A DNA stretch of 64,000 bases from Microbispora bryophytorum (GCF_006874465.1 NZ_VIRL01000018.1:1-64000); one strand, 5' to 3'; positions 33,293 through 43,250 are shown, numbered from the stretch's first letter. A program made the numbers and translations. The notes: generated by a model from the sequence alone, not told the origin.

Positions 33293-36200
33293 TTATGACA
33301 CAACGAGTGCGTTCGCGCCCAGGAGAACTTTGATGTCTCCGGCGAATGCGCCGTTGTTGATGTTCACCGCGTAGTCGGGGAGCTCCACAACGTTGATCTT
33401 CCGGTTGAGTCGCTCCACTCGCAAGCGGACGGGGGTTTCCCCTGGGTGTACGGTTAAAATCCGCTTGAGTTCGTGGACGAGTTCCCTGTTTATGCGTTCC
33501 TCGCGGAGGGCGATCACGATCGGCTCGCGGCCGTCGTCTTGGATGCCGGAGATGTCGAGGAACGTGATGTCGGTGGCGTTGAAAGAGATGGTGGCTTCGT
33601 CACCGTCGCCGCGCGAACGGATCCGGCCGGTGACGGAGACGACCAGGTCGGGAGCGAGGTTGGTGCCGTATAGCTGGTAGGTCTGGGGGAAGCAGGGAAC
33701 CTCAATCGACGCGTCGTGGTCTTCAATCTTGAGAATGGCCCAGACGTCGCCCTTTTTGGTGACCTTCTTGTCGACGCCTGAGATGATGCCGGCGATGCGG
33801 ACGTTTCCTGCCCCGGCCTGTCCATCAAGAACTTGAGCGATGGTCAGATCCCGGTTGCGTTCCAGAATGCGTTCGGCGCCGTGGAGCGGGTGGTCGGAAA
33901 CGTAAAGACCAAGCATTTCCCGCTCGAAGGCCAGTTTGGTCTTCTTGTCCCACTCGCCGTCCGGGACGGAGATATGGAAGACATTCCCTGCATCGCCGCC
34001 CTCGTCGAGCGCACCGAAGAGTGAGTCCTGGCCCAGTGCTTCCTTGCGCTTGACATCGATCACCGCATCAACGGCCTGCTCGTGAATCTGGATCAGCCCA
34101 TGCCGGGCATGGTCAAGTCCGTCGAACGCTCCGGCTTTGATCAAAGATTCGATTGTGCGCTTGTTGCAGACAACCTGAGGAACCTTGGTCAGGAAGTCGT
34201 TGAAGTCGGTGTAGGCGCCCTTCTTGCGACGTGCCGAGATGATGCCCTTGATGGCGTTTTCCCCGACGTTCTGGATCGCGCCCAATCCGAAGCGAACGTC
34301 TTCCCCGACGGCTGAGAACCGCAGTCCGGATTCGTTGACGTCAGGCGGTAGGACCTTGAGCTTCATGCGTCGGCACTCGGCGAGGTAGAGCGCCATGCGG
34401 TCTTTGTTGGTACCGACAGAGGTGAGCAGTGCGGCCATGTACTCGGCCGGGTAGTTGGCCTTGAGGTAGGCGGTCCAGTAGGAGACAAGACCGTACCCGG
34501 CGGTGTGGGACTTGTTGAAGCCGTAGGAACTGAACGGTTCCAGTACGTCCCAGACAGCCTTCGCTGCTTCCTCCGTGTAGCCCTTGCTGACCATGCCGGA
34601 GGAGAAGGTGGCCCACTGCTTGTCCATCTCCTCTTTCTTCTTCTTGCCCATGGCCCGGCGCAGGATGTCGGCGCCACCGAGGGTGTAGCCAGCCAGCTGC
34701 TGGGCGATGGCCATGACCTGCTCCTGGTAGACAACCAGGTGGTAGGTGGTGCCGAGGATCGGCTCAAGGGCTTCCTTGAGCGAAGGATGGATCGGGGTGA
34801 TCTCCTGCTGGCCGGCCTTGCGCAGCGCATAGTTGACGTGGGCGTTCGCCCCCATGGGGCCGGGACGGCCCAAGGCCAGGATGGACGAGATGTCTTCGAA
34901 TCGGGCCGGGGCGATCAGCTTGGTGAGGTCCCGCATCATCGAGCTGTCGAGCTGGAACACGCCGAGCGTCTCGCCGCGGGCCAGCAGCTCATAGGTCTTC
35001 TTGTCATCCAGCGGAAGGCTGAGCATGTCCAGGTCGACGCCGCGGTTGTCCTTCACGTTCTGCACCGCGTCACCGATGACGGTGAGGTTGCGCAGGCCCA
35101 GGAAGTCCATCTTCAGGGCGCCCATGGACTCGGAACTGGGTCCGTCGAAGCCGGTGATGCGGGCACCGTCGTCAGGGCGCATGAAGATCGGCATGACGTC
35201 GATCAACGGCTGAGAGGAAAGGATGACACCCGCGGCGTGAACGCCGGTGCCCCGGGTCAGCCCTTCAAGGCCGAGCGCGGTGTCGATGACCTGCTTGACG
35301 TCTTGGTCTTCTGCGTAGAGCTTCCGCAGTTCGGTCGCCTCGGCGAACCGGGGGTGCTTCTCGTCGAAGATGCCGGTGAGCGGGATTTCCTTACCCATGA
35401 CGGCCGGTGGGAAGGCCTTGGTGATCTTCTCCCCGACGGGGAAGGGGTAGCCGAGGACGCGGGCCGCGTCCTTCACCGCCGCCTTCGACTTGATCGTCAT
35501 ATAGGTGATGATCAGCGAGACGTTGTCCTCGCCATACTTCTCCGTGACGTAACGGATCATGTCGCCGCGCCGACGCTCGTCGAAGTCGAGGTCGACATCG
35601 GGCATGGAGATGCGTTCCGGGTTCAGGAACCGCTCGAACAGCAGTGAATGCTCGATGGGATCGAGTTCGGTGATGCCGGTGACGTAGGCGACCATGGAGC
35701 CGGTAGCGGATCCTCGGCCCGGCCCCAGCCAGATGCCGTTCTCCCGCGCGTAGCGGCAGATGTCGGCGACGACGAGGAAGTAGCCGGGGAAACCCATGCC
35801 CTCGATGACGCCGAGCTCGTACTCGATCCGCTCCACGACCTCGGCCGGTACGGGAGCGCCGTAACGTCGTTCCGCGCCACGCTGGGCCTCCTTGCGGAGC
35901 CAGCTCATCTCGGTCTCCCCCTCGGGGACCGGGAACTTGGCGGCGAGGTCACGATGAGCGAACACCTCGTCGTACGGCTCGACCCGCTCAGCGATCAGCA
36001 AGGTGTTCTTGCAGCCCTCGGCCCACATGTCGGAGCTGGGGTTGAGAGCCCACATCTCCTCGGCGGTGCGTACGTAGTAGCCGTTGCCGGAGAAGCGGAA
36101 CCGGCTGGGGTCGCTGAGCAGGGAGTTGGTGCCGACGCAGAGCAACGCGTCATGGGCGGTGGCCTGGTCTTCGGTCACGTAGTGGGAGTCGTTGGTGACC

Positions 36201-36877
36201 AGGGGCGGGATGCCGAGGGCCTTGCCGATCCGCAGCAGGTCCTCGCGGACCCCCGTCTCGATGGGGATCCCGCCGTGGTCCATGATCTCCAGGAAGTAAT
36301 TGTCCCGCCCGAAGATTTCCTGGTATTTGGCGGCGTGTTCCAGCGCCTTGTCGTACTGCCCGAGCCGGAGGCGGGTCTGTACTGCTCCGGACGGGCAGCC
36401 GGTGGTGGCGACGATCCCTTCGTGGTACTCCGCGAACAGCTCGTCGTCCATGCGCGGGTACTTCTTCATGTGGCCTTGAAGGGAGGCCAGCGACGAGATC
36501 CTGAACAGGTTCCGCAGGCCCTGCGCGTTGACCGCCCACATGGTCTTGTGAAGGTAGGTGCCGCTGGCCGACACGTCACCGCCCAGACCGGTGCGCTCGT
36601 CGGACTTACGCTGGTGGGGCTCTCCCCAGAACACCGGCTGCTTGTAGTGGCGGGATTCCGGACTGACGTAACCTTCGATGCCGATGATGGGCTTGACCCC
36701 GGCGGCCTTCATCCTCGACTGGAACTCGTAGGCGCCGAACATGTTGCCGTGGTCGCTCATGGCGATCGCGGGCATGCCCAGCGCGGCTGCCCGCTCGGCC
36801 AGTTTGCCGATCTTCGCCGCTCCGTCCAGCATGGAGTATTCGGTGTGAACATGCAGGTGAACGAACGAATCAGCCAC
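33293..36877 (-). CDS. dnaE: DNA polymerase III alpha subunit
   Basis: Replicative C-family polymerase, 1194 residues, full length. The N-terminal PHP domain (HLHVHTEYSMLDG, then SDHGNMFG) has its metal-binding histidines. The palm carries catalytic Asp residues in GPGRGSATGS and PDVDLDFDERRRG. Also visible are the finger region (NKSHTAGYGLVSYWTAYLKA), a (HhH)2 part, and an OB fold (IAGIISGVDKKVTKKGD). The GTG start has only a weak binding site. The DNA appears less GC-rich than its neighbours, especially the 3' third, and mobile-element scraps lie on its right. It could be a second copy rather than the housekeeping gene; the window cannot decide. Confidence 0.93.
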   Translation of the reverse strand: MADSFVHLHVHTEYSMLDGAAKIGKLAERAAALGMPAIAMSDHGNMFGAYEFQSRMKAAGVKPIIGIEGYVSPESRHYKQPVFWGEPHQRKSDERTGLGGDVSASGTYLHKTMWAVNAQGLRNLFRISSLASLQGHMKKYPRMDDELFAEYHEGIVATTGCPSGAVQTRLRLGQYDKALEHAAKYQEIFGRDNYFLEIMDHGGIPIETGVREDLLRIGKALGIPPLVTNDSHYVTEDQATAHDALLCVGTNSLLSDPSRFRFSGNGYYVRTAEEMWALNPSSDMWAEGCKNTLLIAERVEPYDEVFAHRDLAAKFPVPEGETEMSWLRKEAQRGAERRYGAPVPAEVVERIEYELGVIEGMGFPGYFLVVADICRYARENGIWLGPGRGSATGSMVAYVTGITELDPIEHSLLFERFLNPERISMPDVDLDFDERRRGDMIRYVTEKYGEDNVSLIITYMTIKSKAAVKDAARVLGYPFPVGEKITKAFPPAVMGKEIPLTGIFDEKHPRFAEATELRKLYAEDQDVKQVIDTALGLEGLTRGTGVHAAGVILSSQPLIDVMPIFMRPDDGARITGFDGPSSESMGALKMDFLGLRNLTVIGDAVQNVKDNRGVDLDMLSLPLDDKKTYELLARGETLGVFQLDSSMMRDLTKLIAPARFEDISSILALGRPGPMGANAHVNYALRKAGQQEITPIHPSLKEALEPILGTTYHLVVYQEQVMAIAQQLAGYTLGGADILRRAMGKKKKEEMDKQWATFSSGMVSKGYTEEAAKAVWDVLEPFSSYGFNKSHTAGYGLVSYWTAYLKANYPAEYMAALLTSVGTNKDRMALYLAECRRMKLKVLPPDVNESGLRFSAVGEDVRFGLGAIQNVGENAIKGIISARRKKGAYTDFNDFLTKVPQVVCNKRTIESLIKAGAFDGLDHARHGLIQIHEQAVDAVIDVKRKEALGQDSLFGALDEGGDAGNVFHISVPDGEWDKKTKLAFEREMLGLYVSDHPLHGAERILERNRDLTIAQVLDGQAGAGNVRIAGIISGVDKKVTKKGDVWAILKIEDHDASIEVPCFPQTYQLYGTNLAPDLVVSVTGRIRSRGDGDEATISFNATDITFLDISGIQDDGREPIVIALREERINRELVHELKRILTVHPGETPVRLRVERLNRKINVVELPDYAVNINNGAFAGDIKVLLGANALVVS

Positions 36878-37108
36878 TGGTGATCTCTGGCCTTTCGTGG
36901 TGGGGCGAGCGGAGACTCAACTCTATCGAGAGCCCGAAGTGGCCGTCGTGGCTCAGCTGGAAACAGGTGTTCGCCGGTGCGCGAGAGCCCTCCGATCACA
37001 CGAGAGGTCACTTGTGGTGCGGCTGCCTGGCCTGGACAGGTAGGTGCAGGTCGCGGCATCGAAGTCGTCGCCGTCCAGACACGACCTAGGGCGGAGGCGG
37101 GCCGCCGA

Positions 37109-37465
37109 TCACTCCACCGCGATGAAGTACTTCGACGCGGCTTCGAGCGTCAGCCAGTCGCCCACGAAGCCCTTCGGCACGACGAAGCCGTCGCCGGCGC
37201 CGAACTCCAGCCGCCCGCCCGCCTGGTCTACCACCGCGACCCGGCCGGTGAGGATGGAACAGATCTCCGTGTAGGGCCACGGATCCAGCCGCACGCTGCC
37301 CGGCTCACCGGTCCAGTAGCCTGCCCGCACCGATGCCGCAGTGGTCTCGAGGCCGGTGAACTCCGCCTCGGTCCACGACGGCGACGATGCGGCGTAGTCG
37401 CTCAGCGGTGGCACGTAAGGGGCACGGCCGGCCGCGCCGAGCACCGTTACCGCGGAGATGTCCAT
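37109..37465 (-). CDS. Cupin-domain protein
   Basis: 118-residue single cupin (cupin_3/DUF861-like). The beta-barrel core reads VRLDPWPYTEICSILTGRVA and GAGDGFVVPKGFVGDW, as in ethanolamine-utilisation-type and ureidoglycine-aminohydrolase-like cupins. Metal-binding His residues of classic cupins are largely absent. It starts 19 bases after the agmatinase stop, so it is part of that operon and may act on, or sense, a small nitrogen compound. Confidence 0.8.
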   Translation of the reverse strand: MDISAVTVLGAAGRAPYVPPLSDYAASSPSWTEAEFTGLETTAASVRAGYWTGEPGSVRLDPWPYTEICSILTGRVAVVDQAGGRLEFGAGDGFVVPKGFVGDWLTLEAASKYFIAVE

Positions 37466-37484
37466 CTTGTCCTCCAGATCGAAG

Positions 37485-38459
37485 TCAGCGGGATGAGAGA
37501 GGGCGGGCGCCCAGTGCCAGCAGCGACACCAGCTCGTAGGCGACGTTCGCGGCCGCGAGGCCGGTGATCTCGGCGTGGTCGTAGGACGGTGAGACCTCGA
37601 CGACGTCGGCGCCCACGATTTCCAGGCCGGCCAGCCCGCGCAGCATTACGAGCAGTTCGCGGGAGCTCAGGCCGCCGATCTCCGGCGTGCCGGTGCCGGG
37701 GGCGTGCGCCGGATCCAGCACGTCGATGTCGACCGACACGTAGACGGGCCCGCCGTCGAGGCGCGCGCGGACGTCCTGTGACACCGCCGCGGCGCCCCGC
37801 GCCTCGATGTCGTCGCTCGTGAAGACCCGGAAGCCGAGCTTGGCGTCCCGGACCAGATCGAGCGGGCTGTACAGCGGGCCGCGGATTCCCACGTGCGCGC
37901 AGCGCGTCTCGTCGAGCAGTCCTTCCTCGGCGGCGCGGCGGAACGGGGTGCCGTGCGTGTACGGCTCCCCGAAGTAGGTCTCCCACGTGTCCAGATGGGC
38001 GTCGAAGTGCAGGACCGCGATGGCCCCGTGCCGCCGCGACAGGGCGCGGAGGACCGGCAGCGTGATCGTGTGGTCGCCGCCCAGCGTCACCACCTTGGTG
38101 CCGCGGTCCAGCAGCTCGCTCACCGCCGAGTCGACGGACTCGACCGCCGCCCCGATATCGAAGGGATTGCACACCACGTCGCCCGCGTCCACGACCTGCT
38201 GCTCGGCGAACGGCTCCACGCCCAGCGCGGGGTTGAACGGGCGCAGCAGCCGCGACGACTGCCGGATGTGCCCCGGCCCGAAACGCGCGCCGGGGCGGTA
38301 GCTGACCCCGCTGTCGAACGGCACGCCGAGAAGCGCGACGTCGGCGTGCGGCACCTGGTCGAGGCGCGGCAGCCGGGCGAAGGTCGCCTCGCCGCCGTAA
38401 CGCGGTACCACCGACGCGTCGACCGGGCCGATCGGCGCGCGTTCAGGTTGCTTGGGCAT
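37485..38459 (-). CDS. speB: Agmatinase-family ureohydrolase
   Basis: 324-residue enzyme of the arginase/agmatinase superfamily, binuclear manganese. Ligand motifs are LGGDHT (near 115), HFDAHLD (near 140) and [19 protein letters not shown] (near 230). It hydrolyses agmatine, guanidinobutyrate or a related guanidine to the amine and urea; the substrate cannot be told from sequence. GAAGGAAA precedes the ATG. The dimethylformamidase-like reading frame lies 59 bases upstream and a cupin downstream, all on one strand, suggesting a small nitrogen-scavenging operon. Confidence 0.87.
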   Translation of the reverse strand: MPKQPERAPIGPVDASVVPRYGGEATFARLPRLDQVPHADVALLGVPFDSGVSYRPGARFGPGHIRQSSRLLRPFNPALGVEPFAEQQVVDAGDVVCNPFDIGAAVESVDSAVSELLDRGTKVVTLGGDHTITLPVLRALSRRHGAIAVLHFDAHLDTWETYFGEPYTHGTPFRRAAEEGLLDETRCAHVGIRGPLYSPLDLVRDAKLGFRVFTSDDIEARGAAAVSQDVRARLDGGPVYVSVDIDVLDPAHAPGTGTPEIGGLSSRELLVMLRGLAGLEIVGADVVEVSPSYDHAEITGLAAANVAYELVSLLALGARPLSSR

Positions 38460-38518
38460 CGTCACGGATTTCCTTCGATCGGGCGGGGCTGGGACGGCGG
38501 CATCGGATGTCGCATCCC

Positions 38519-39779
38519 CTATCCGCCCAGCCGGTCGAGTGCGTTGCGAGTGATCTTCTCGGTGAAGAAGTCGCGGGCGACGAGGCCGTTGACCCACTCG
38601 GTGGTGCCGGTGTTGACGACCGTGCCCCCGTTGCGGGTGAACACGGCCATCATGCCGGAGCCGTACTGCCAGTCGGGGGCGTCGTCGCCGGTGGCCCGGC
38701 CGGTGAGCTCGCGCAGGCCCTGGCTCTCTCCCGGGCCGCCGCTGCCCAGCGGCACCGTGCCCGCCCAGCGGTCCTCCTCGGACGCCACGGCCGGGCACAT
38801 GGCAAGGATCTCCAGGTTCTCCGGCGCGCCGTCCTCGAAGGTCGGATAGGGCTGCCCGCGCCGGAAGGTGTACTCCACGGAGTCGAGCTCGAATGCGGCG
38901 ATGCCGATCGGCGCGGCGCCGATGACGTCGCCGTAGTACAGGTCGGTCCCCTCGAACAGCCAGTGGCCGGGACGGTAGACGGTGTACCCGCCGGAGGCGC
39001 GCGGCGCCGCGCAGCCGTAGCGAACGTATACGCCGGACGAACCGGTCAGCCCCATCGACTCCGCGGCCGGGCGGCCGATCGGCGGGTAGTCCCAGGCGGT
39101 GGTGACCAGGTGCGCGTCGTCGGTGCCCGTCACCGGGTCGGCGGCGGGATCGCGGTAGCAGATCTGCGTGCCGCCGTCGTCGGTGATGCGCACCTGCCAG
39201 AAGAAGTTGCCGCCGAATCGCGCGATGTTGCCGCCGCCGTCGACGAACCGGTCCACGGCGTCCCGCATCCGCCACGACCAGTACTCGTCATGGCCGACGA
39301 CGATCGCGCAGGCGTGCCCGGCGAGCACGCCGGGATCGGCGTCGAGGTCGTGCTGGGTGAGATAGTCCAGCTCATAGCCGGCCTCCTCGGCCCACACCAC
39401 GAACGGCGCTCATAGGTCGCCCAGAACGCGTCGGCGTGATGGCGGGAGTACCCGTTGTACCTCGTCCACTCGTACGCCTCGTACCGCGGCTCCCAGAAGG
39501 GCGGCGGCGTGAACATGTTCGACTCCCGCGGCGCGCCCGGCGGCTTGCGCAGCATGCCCCGTGCGATCGGCCGCCGCGCGGAGACCTCGTTGTCGAGGAT
39601 CTCCTGTTTGGAACCGAAATGGTGGAACAAGGACGGCTGCTGCACGCCCACGGCCGCGGCGATCTCCCGCGTCGTCGTGGCGGCGTACCCTTTTCGGCGA
39701 ACAGATTGGCGGCCTCACGGAGGATCCGGTGCCGGGTCTCGCTCTGCTCCTCCGCGCGGGCGGACTCATTCCTAGCCAT
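38519..39779 (-). pseudogene. TetR HTH fused to a dimethylformamidase large-subunit C-terminus, frameshifted
   Basis: The first 31 codons read MARNESARAEEQSETRHRIL and NLFAEKG, the start of a TetR regulator. A one-base loss in a G run near 39687 shifts the frame, and TetR continues as YAATTTREIAAAVGVQQPSL and FHHFGSKQEIL. There it passes, without a stop, into MFTPPPFWEPRYEAYEWTRY and DAFWATYERR, then shifts again near 39405 into VWAEEAGYELDYLTQHDLD and about 290 more residues like the N,N-dimethylformamidase beta subunit ([26 protein letters not shown] at the end). So a regulator and an amidohydrolase have been joined by deletion. The last frame (38519-39400) might still be translated. Confidence 0.65.
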
Positions 39780-39918
39780 TTGCGGCCACCCCCGCGAACG
39801 CCTCGGGGTCGTGGAACCGGTCGATGACGTTGCGGGTGATCGTCGAGATGTCGTTGCGGTAGCCGTCGTGCGACAGGGCGCCGCACCAGGCCATCGACCC
39901 GGCGGAGAAGACGCAGCC
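39772..39918 (-). pseudogene. C-terminal fragment of a second dimethylformamidase-like gene
   Basis: The frame reads SMAWCGALSHDGYRNDISTI, then TRNVIDRFHDPEAFAG and a stop. It parallels the end of the neighbouring copy ([10 protein letters not shown] to [11 protein letters not shown]). Its stop overlaps the TetR start. Upstream it breaks off into an unrelated fragment on the other strand. Confidence 0.6.
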
Positions 39919-40038
39919 GGCGACCCGAAGCACGCCACCGAGCTGCTCACGGCCAACGGCTGGACGGTCGCCCCCGGCGGCGTGACGACCTGTACCTCCC
40001 CGGGCACCGGCGCCGTGTCCCAGGTCATGATCGAGTGA
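39919..40038 (+). pseudogene. Family 5 (peptide) solute-binding protein fragment
   Basis: A plus-strand frame reads GDPKHATELLTANGWTVAPG and GVTTCTSPGTGA before a stop at 40036. This is the characteristic motif of oligopeptide ABC binding proteins (family 5). About 40 codons remain, with no start, wedged between the dimethylformamidase fragment and tRNA-Lys. Confidence 0.5.
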
Positions 40039-40070
40039 TCTCCCGTTGAGGAGAACGCCCAGGTCAGAGG

Positions 40071-40145
40071 TGGTGGGGCGCCAGGGACTCGAACCCTGAA
40101 CCGACGGATTAAAAGTCCGCAGCTCTGCCATTGAGCTAGCACCCC
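40071..40145 (-). tRNA. tRNA-Lys (TTT anticodon)
   Basis: Cloverleaf on the minus strand with 7-bp acceptor GGGGTGC/GCGCCCC, anticodon loop CTTTTAA, T-loop GGTTCGAGTCC and an encoded CCA end. Several gene fragments lie directly downstream of its 3' end, which could mark an integration site. Confidence 0.95.
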
Positions 40146-40272
40146 TTGGTCGTGCCCCGCGGACCCGGCCCGTGTCGCGCTGTGATCCGTGGAACACTCC
40201 CCATGATGCAGGGTACAGAGAGTACCGCGTCTTCGGCGACGCGATTGTCCCTGATCGCGGTGAACAGCGGCG

Positions 40273-41430
40273 TCAGCGGAAGGCGTCGAGGCCCGTGAGC
40301 GCCTTGCCCAGAGTGAGTAGATGCACTTCCTGGGTGCCCTCGTACGTGAGCACGGACTCCAGGTTGTTCATGTGCCTGATGACCGGATACTCCAACGTGA
40401 CCCCGTTGGCGCCGAGCACCGTACGCGCCTCGCGGGCGATGTCGAGCGCGGCCCGGACGTTGGCCAGCTTGCCGAAGCTGACCTGGGTCGGCTTCAGCTT
40501 CCCAGCGTCCTTGAGCCGGCCGAGGTGAAGGGCGGTGAGCCCGGCCTGGCCGAGTGAGACCGCCATCCAGGCCAGCTTCTCCTGGGTGAGCTGGAACGCG
40601 CCGATCGGCTTGCCGAACTGCACCCGCGTGGTGGCGTAGTCCACGGCCGCCTCCAGGCAGGCCCGGCCGGCCCCGACCACGCCCCACAGGATGCCGTACC
40701 GCGCCTCCGTGAGGCACGACAGCGGGCCCTTCAGCCCCGAGACGCCAGGCAGCACCGCGGAGGCGGGCAGCCGTACGTCGTCGAAGTACAGGGAGGCCGT
40801 GACCGAGGCCCGCAGCGACAGCTTGCGGTGGATCTCGGCGGACGAGAAGCCGGGGGCCGAGGTGGGGACGACGAAGCCACGGATGCCCTCGTCGGTGCGC
40901 GCCCACACGACGGCCACGTCGGCGATCGAGCCGTTGGTGATCCACATCTTGGCGCCGTTCAGGATCCAGTCGCCGGACGGGTCCTGCTTGGCGGTGGTGC
41001 GCATGCCGGCGGGGTCGGACCCGTGGTCGGGCTCGGTCAGGCCGAAGCAGCCGATGGCCTCCCCTGACGCCAGCCGGGGCAGCCACTCCTCCTTCTGCGC
41101 GTCCGAGCCGTACTTCCAGATGGGGAACATCGCCAGAGACCCCTGCACGGACACGAACGACCGCAGGCCGGAGTCGCCCGCCTCGAGCTCGCGGCAGGCC
41201 ACGCCGTACGAGACGGCGTCGAGCCCGGCGCAGCCGTACCCCTGGAGGTGCATGCCGAGGAGGCCGAGCGATCCCAGGGCCGGGGCGAGTTCGCGGGCGG
41301 GGAACGTGCCCTGCTCGAACCACTCGCCGACATGGGGAAGGACCTTGCCGGAGACGAGTTCCCTTACGGAGTCCCTGACCATGCGGTGCTCAGGGTCGAG
41401 CTGGTCGTCGAGCGCGAGGAGGTCGTCCAT
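40273..41430 (-). CDS. Acyl-CoA dehydrogenase, glutaryl-CoA dehydrogenase-like
   Basis: 385-residue FAD flavoenzyme. Domain order is that of the family: helical N-terminus, beta domain with IGCFGLTEPDHGSDPAGM and KMWITNGSIADVAVVWA, then C-terminal helical domain. LTYEGTQEVHLLTLGKALTG carries the catalytic Glu in the YEGT position used by glutaryl-CoA dehydrogenase. It would oxidise (and perhaps decarboxylate) glutaryl-CoA from lysine or tryptophan breakdown. The ATG 41430 is the best start. Monocistronic, beside tRNA-Lys. Confidence 0.9.
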   Translation of the reverse strand: MDDLLALDDQLDPEHRMVRDSVRELVSGKVLPHVGEWFEQGTFPARELAPALGSLGLLGMHLQGYGCAGLDAVSYGVACRELEAGDSGLRSFVSVQGSLAMFPIWKYGSDAQKEEWLPRLASGEAIGCFGLTEPDHGSDPAGMRTTAKQDPSGDWILNGAKMWITNGSIADVAVVWARTDEGIRGFVVPTSAPGFSSAEIHRKLSLRASVTASLYFDDVRLPASAVLPGVSGLKGPLSCLTEARYGILWGVVGAGRACLEAAVDYATTRVQFGKPIGAFQLTQEKLAWMAVSLGQAGLTALHLGRLKDAGKLKPTQVSFGKLANVRAALDIAREARTVLGANGVTLEYPVIRHMNNLESVLTYEGTQEVHLLTLGKALTGLDAFR

Positions 41431-41524
41431 GGCGTCAGGGTATCCGGGCGCTCTCGGGGTAGGGCCAGGGGGAATCCCGATGTGCGCCCATCCCCCGGAG
41501 AGGCACTGTGGAGGTATGAACGAG

Positions 41525-41956
41525 ATGAACACCAACGGTTCGGTCAAGCAGCTCCGCCGCACTCGGAACGGCAGGATCGTCGCCGGGGTGTGCTCGGGCG
41601 TCTCCGAGTACACCGGCATCGACGCCAACATCCTGCGCCTCGGGCTCGCCGTCGCGAGCTTCTTCGGCGGCCTCGGCGTCGGCGTCTACGCCGTCGCCTG
41701 GCTTCTCCTCCCCGAGGAGGGCAAGAACACCTCCATCGTCCAGGACCTCATCGACAAGAACAAGGACGGCCACGTCTGGCAGGACGCCAAGGCCAAGTGG
41801 GACAACGTCCAGCAGGGCTGGAACCAGGGCGGCCGCCCCACCGGCACCCCCTACCCGCCGCAGGCCCCTCAGGCCCCGCAGGCCTCCGGCTACGAGCAGC
41901 ACCCGTACGGCCGGCCCTCCGACGGCGACTCCCAGAACCAGGGTCCGCAGGCCTGA
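41525..41956 (+). CDS. PspC-domain membrane protein
   Basis: About 143-residue protein with an N-terminal PspC domain: KQLRRTRNGRIVAGVCSGVS then ANILRLGLAVASFFGGLGVG and VYAVAWLLLPEEG forming one re-entrant membrane hairpin. The tail is soluble and ends in a Pro/Gln-rich stretch. PspC proteins sense envelope stress. ATG 41525 is preferred since GGAGG lies 10 bases upstream; ATG 41516 is in frame but only one base from it. Confidence 0.85.
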   Translation: MNTNGSVKQLRRTRNGRIVAGVCSGVSEYTGIDANILRLGLAVASFFGGLGVGVYAVAWLLLPEEGKNTSIVQDLIDKNKDGHVWQDAKAKWDNVQQGWNQGGRPTGTPYPPQAPQAPQASGYEQHPYGRPSDGDSQNQGPQA

Positions 41957-41957
41957 C

Positions 41958-43250
41958 TCAGGTCGTGGCGGCCCGGACCTTGGCGATGATCTCCCTGCGC
42001 GACTCGGTCCAGAGCATGGCGAGCACGGCCGCGGCGCACAGCCCGGCCACTCCCGCCAGTGTGACGACAGCCTCTGGGCCGAGCCGCTGGGCGGCGGCGC
42101 CTCCGACGAGGATGCCGACGCCCTGGACGGCCAGCAGGCCCGACTGCACCAGCCCGAACGCCGCGGCCCGCCCCGACGCCGGAACGCACTGGACGAAGGC
42201 CGCGTTGGCCGCGAGCTGGTAGGCCGCGCCGACGCCGGACAGCACCCACAGGGCGAGCACACCCTCCAGCGGTGGCCGCATCACGCACAGAACGAGCGGC
42301 GCGCAGGTCAGCATGGCCAGCCAGCCCATGCTCCGCAGCCGTCCGGACGGTGTGACGAACCGCCCGAAGAAGAACGCGCCGATAACCATGCCCATCGGCA
42401 TCGCCGCCATCAGCAGGCCCGTGATCACCGGGACGGCCAGCCTCCCGTCGGCGAGCGCCGCGGCGTACGGAACCGCGAGGCCCTCGGGGATCACGTAGAA
42501 CCCGCACAGCCAGGCGAACAGCACGAGCGTGCGCAGCCGCCGCTCGCCGAACACCAGGCGCGTGCCGGACAGCGTCATCCGCCAGATGGACGGACGCTCG
42601 CCGTCCTCCCGCAATGGCGCGGGGCGGTGCCGCACCCCCGCGACGATCACCAGGGCCGATCCGAGGAACGTCGCGCAGTCCAGCGCCAGCGCCCGGTAGG
42701 GCCCGAGCACCGCGATCGCCGCGCCCCCGGCGGCGAACCCGAGCATCTGCACGGCCTGGTTGGTCACGTTCTGCAGGGCCGACCCCACGACGTACCGATC
42801 GCGTTCAAGGACCTCCGGCAGCAGCGCCGCGCGGGCGGCCGAGAACGGCGCGCCGAGCAGCACCACGCAGAAGACCAGCGCGCACAGCACGGGGAACGGT
42901 GTGGCGGGCAGGGCCATCGCGGCGAGCATCAGGGCGCGCAGCACGTCACACCAGAGCATGACCCGCCTGCGCGGGTACCGGTCGGCGAGCCCGGCCAGCA
43001 GGGGCCCGCCGAGGATGGGCGGCAGGTAGGTCAGCGCGTAGACGGCGGCCGTCGCCAGCGGCGAGGCGGTCCGGCTGTAGACCAGCACCGCGAGCGCCAC
43101 CTGGGCGAGCTGGTCGCCGAGCAGTGACATGCCCTGTCCGAGCCACAGGGCCCGGAACTCGGGGATCGCGGCGACCTCCCGATAGGTGGTCCGCACCTCA
43201 GGGGAACGGCGGTGCCGGCCGGACAGCCTGCCGGGCTTGGTGGCCGCCAT
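41958..43250 (-). CDS. MFS transporter
   Basis: 430-residue transporter with about 12 membrane helices, of the MFS_3 drug-efflux-like type (enterobactin exporter EntS-like group). WLGQGMSLLGDQLAQVALAV opens the first helix pair and ADRYPRRRVMLWCDVLRALM is the loop 2-3 motif A. It is convergent with the PspC gene (2 bases apart). Substrate unknown. Confidence 0.88.
   Translation of the reverse strand: MAATKPGRLSGRHRRSPEVRTTYREVAAIPEFRALWLGQGMSLLGDQLAQVALAVLVYSRTASPLATAAVYALTYLPPILGGPLLAGLADRYPRRRVMLWCDVLRALMLAAMALPATPFPVLCALVFCVVLLGAPFSAARAALLPEVLERDRYVVGSALQNVTNQAVQMLGFAAGGAAIAVLGPYRALALDCATFLGSALVIVAGVRHRPAPLREDGERPSIWRMTLSGTRLVFGERRLRTLVLFAWLCGFYVIPEGLAVPYAAALADGRLAVPVITGLLMAAMPMGMVIGAFFFGRFVTPSGRLRSMGWLAMLTCAPLVLCVMRPPLEGVLALWVLSGVGAAYQLAANAAFVQCVPASGRAAAFGLVQSGLLAVQGVGILVGGAAAQRLGPEAVVTLAGVAGLCAAAVLAMLWTESRREIIAKVRAATT

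Noticed and set aside
35648-36883. Plus-strand frame opposite dnaE
   Set aside because: Shadow of the polymerase gene; no homology pattern.
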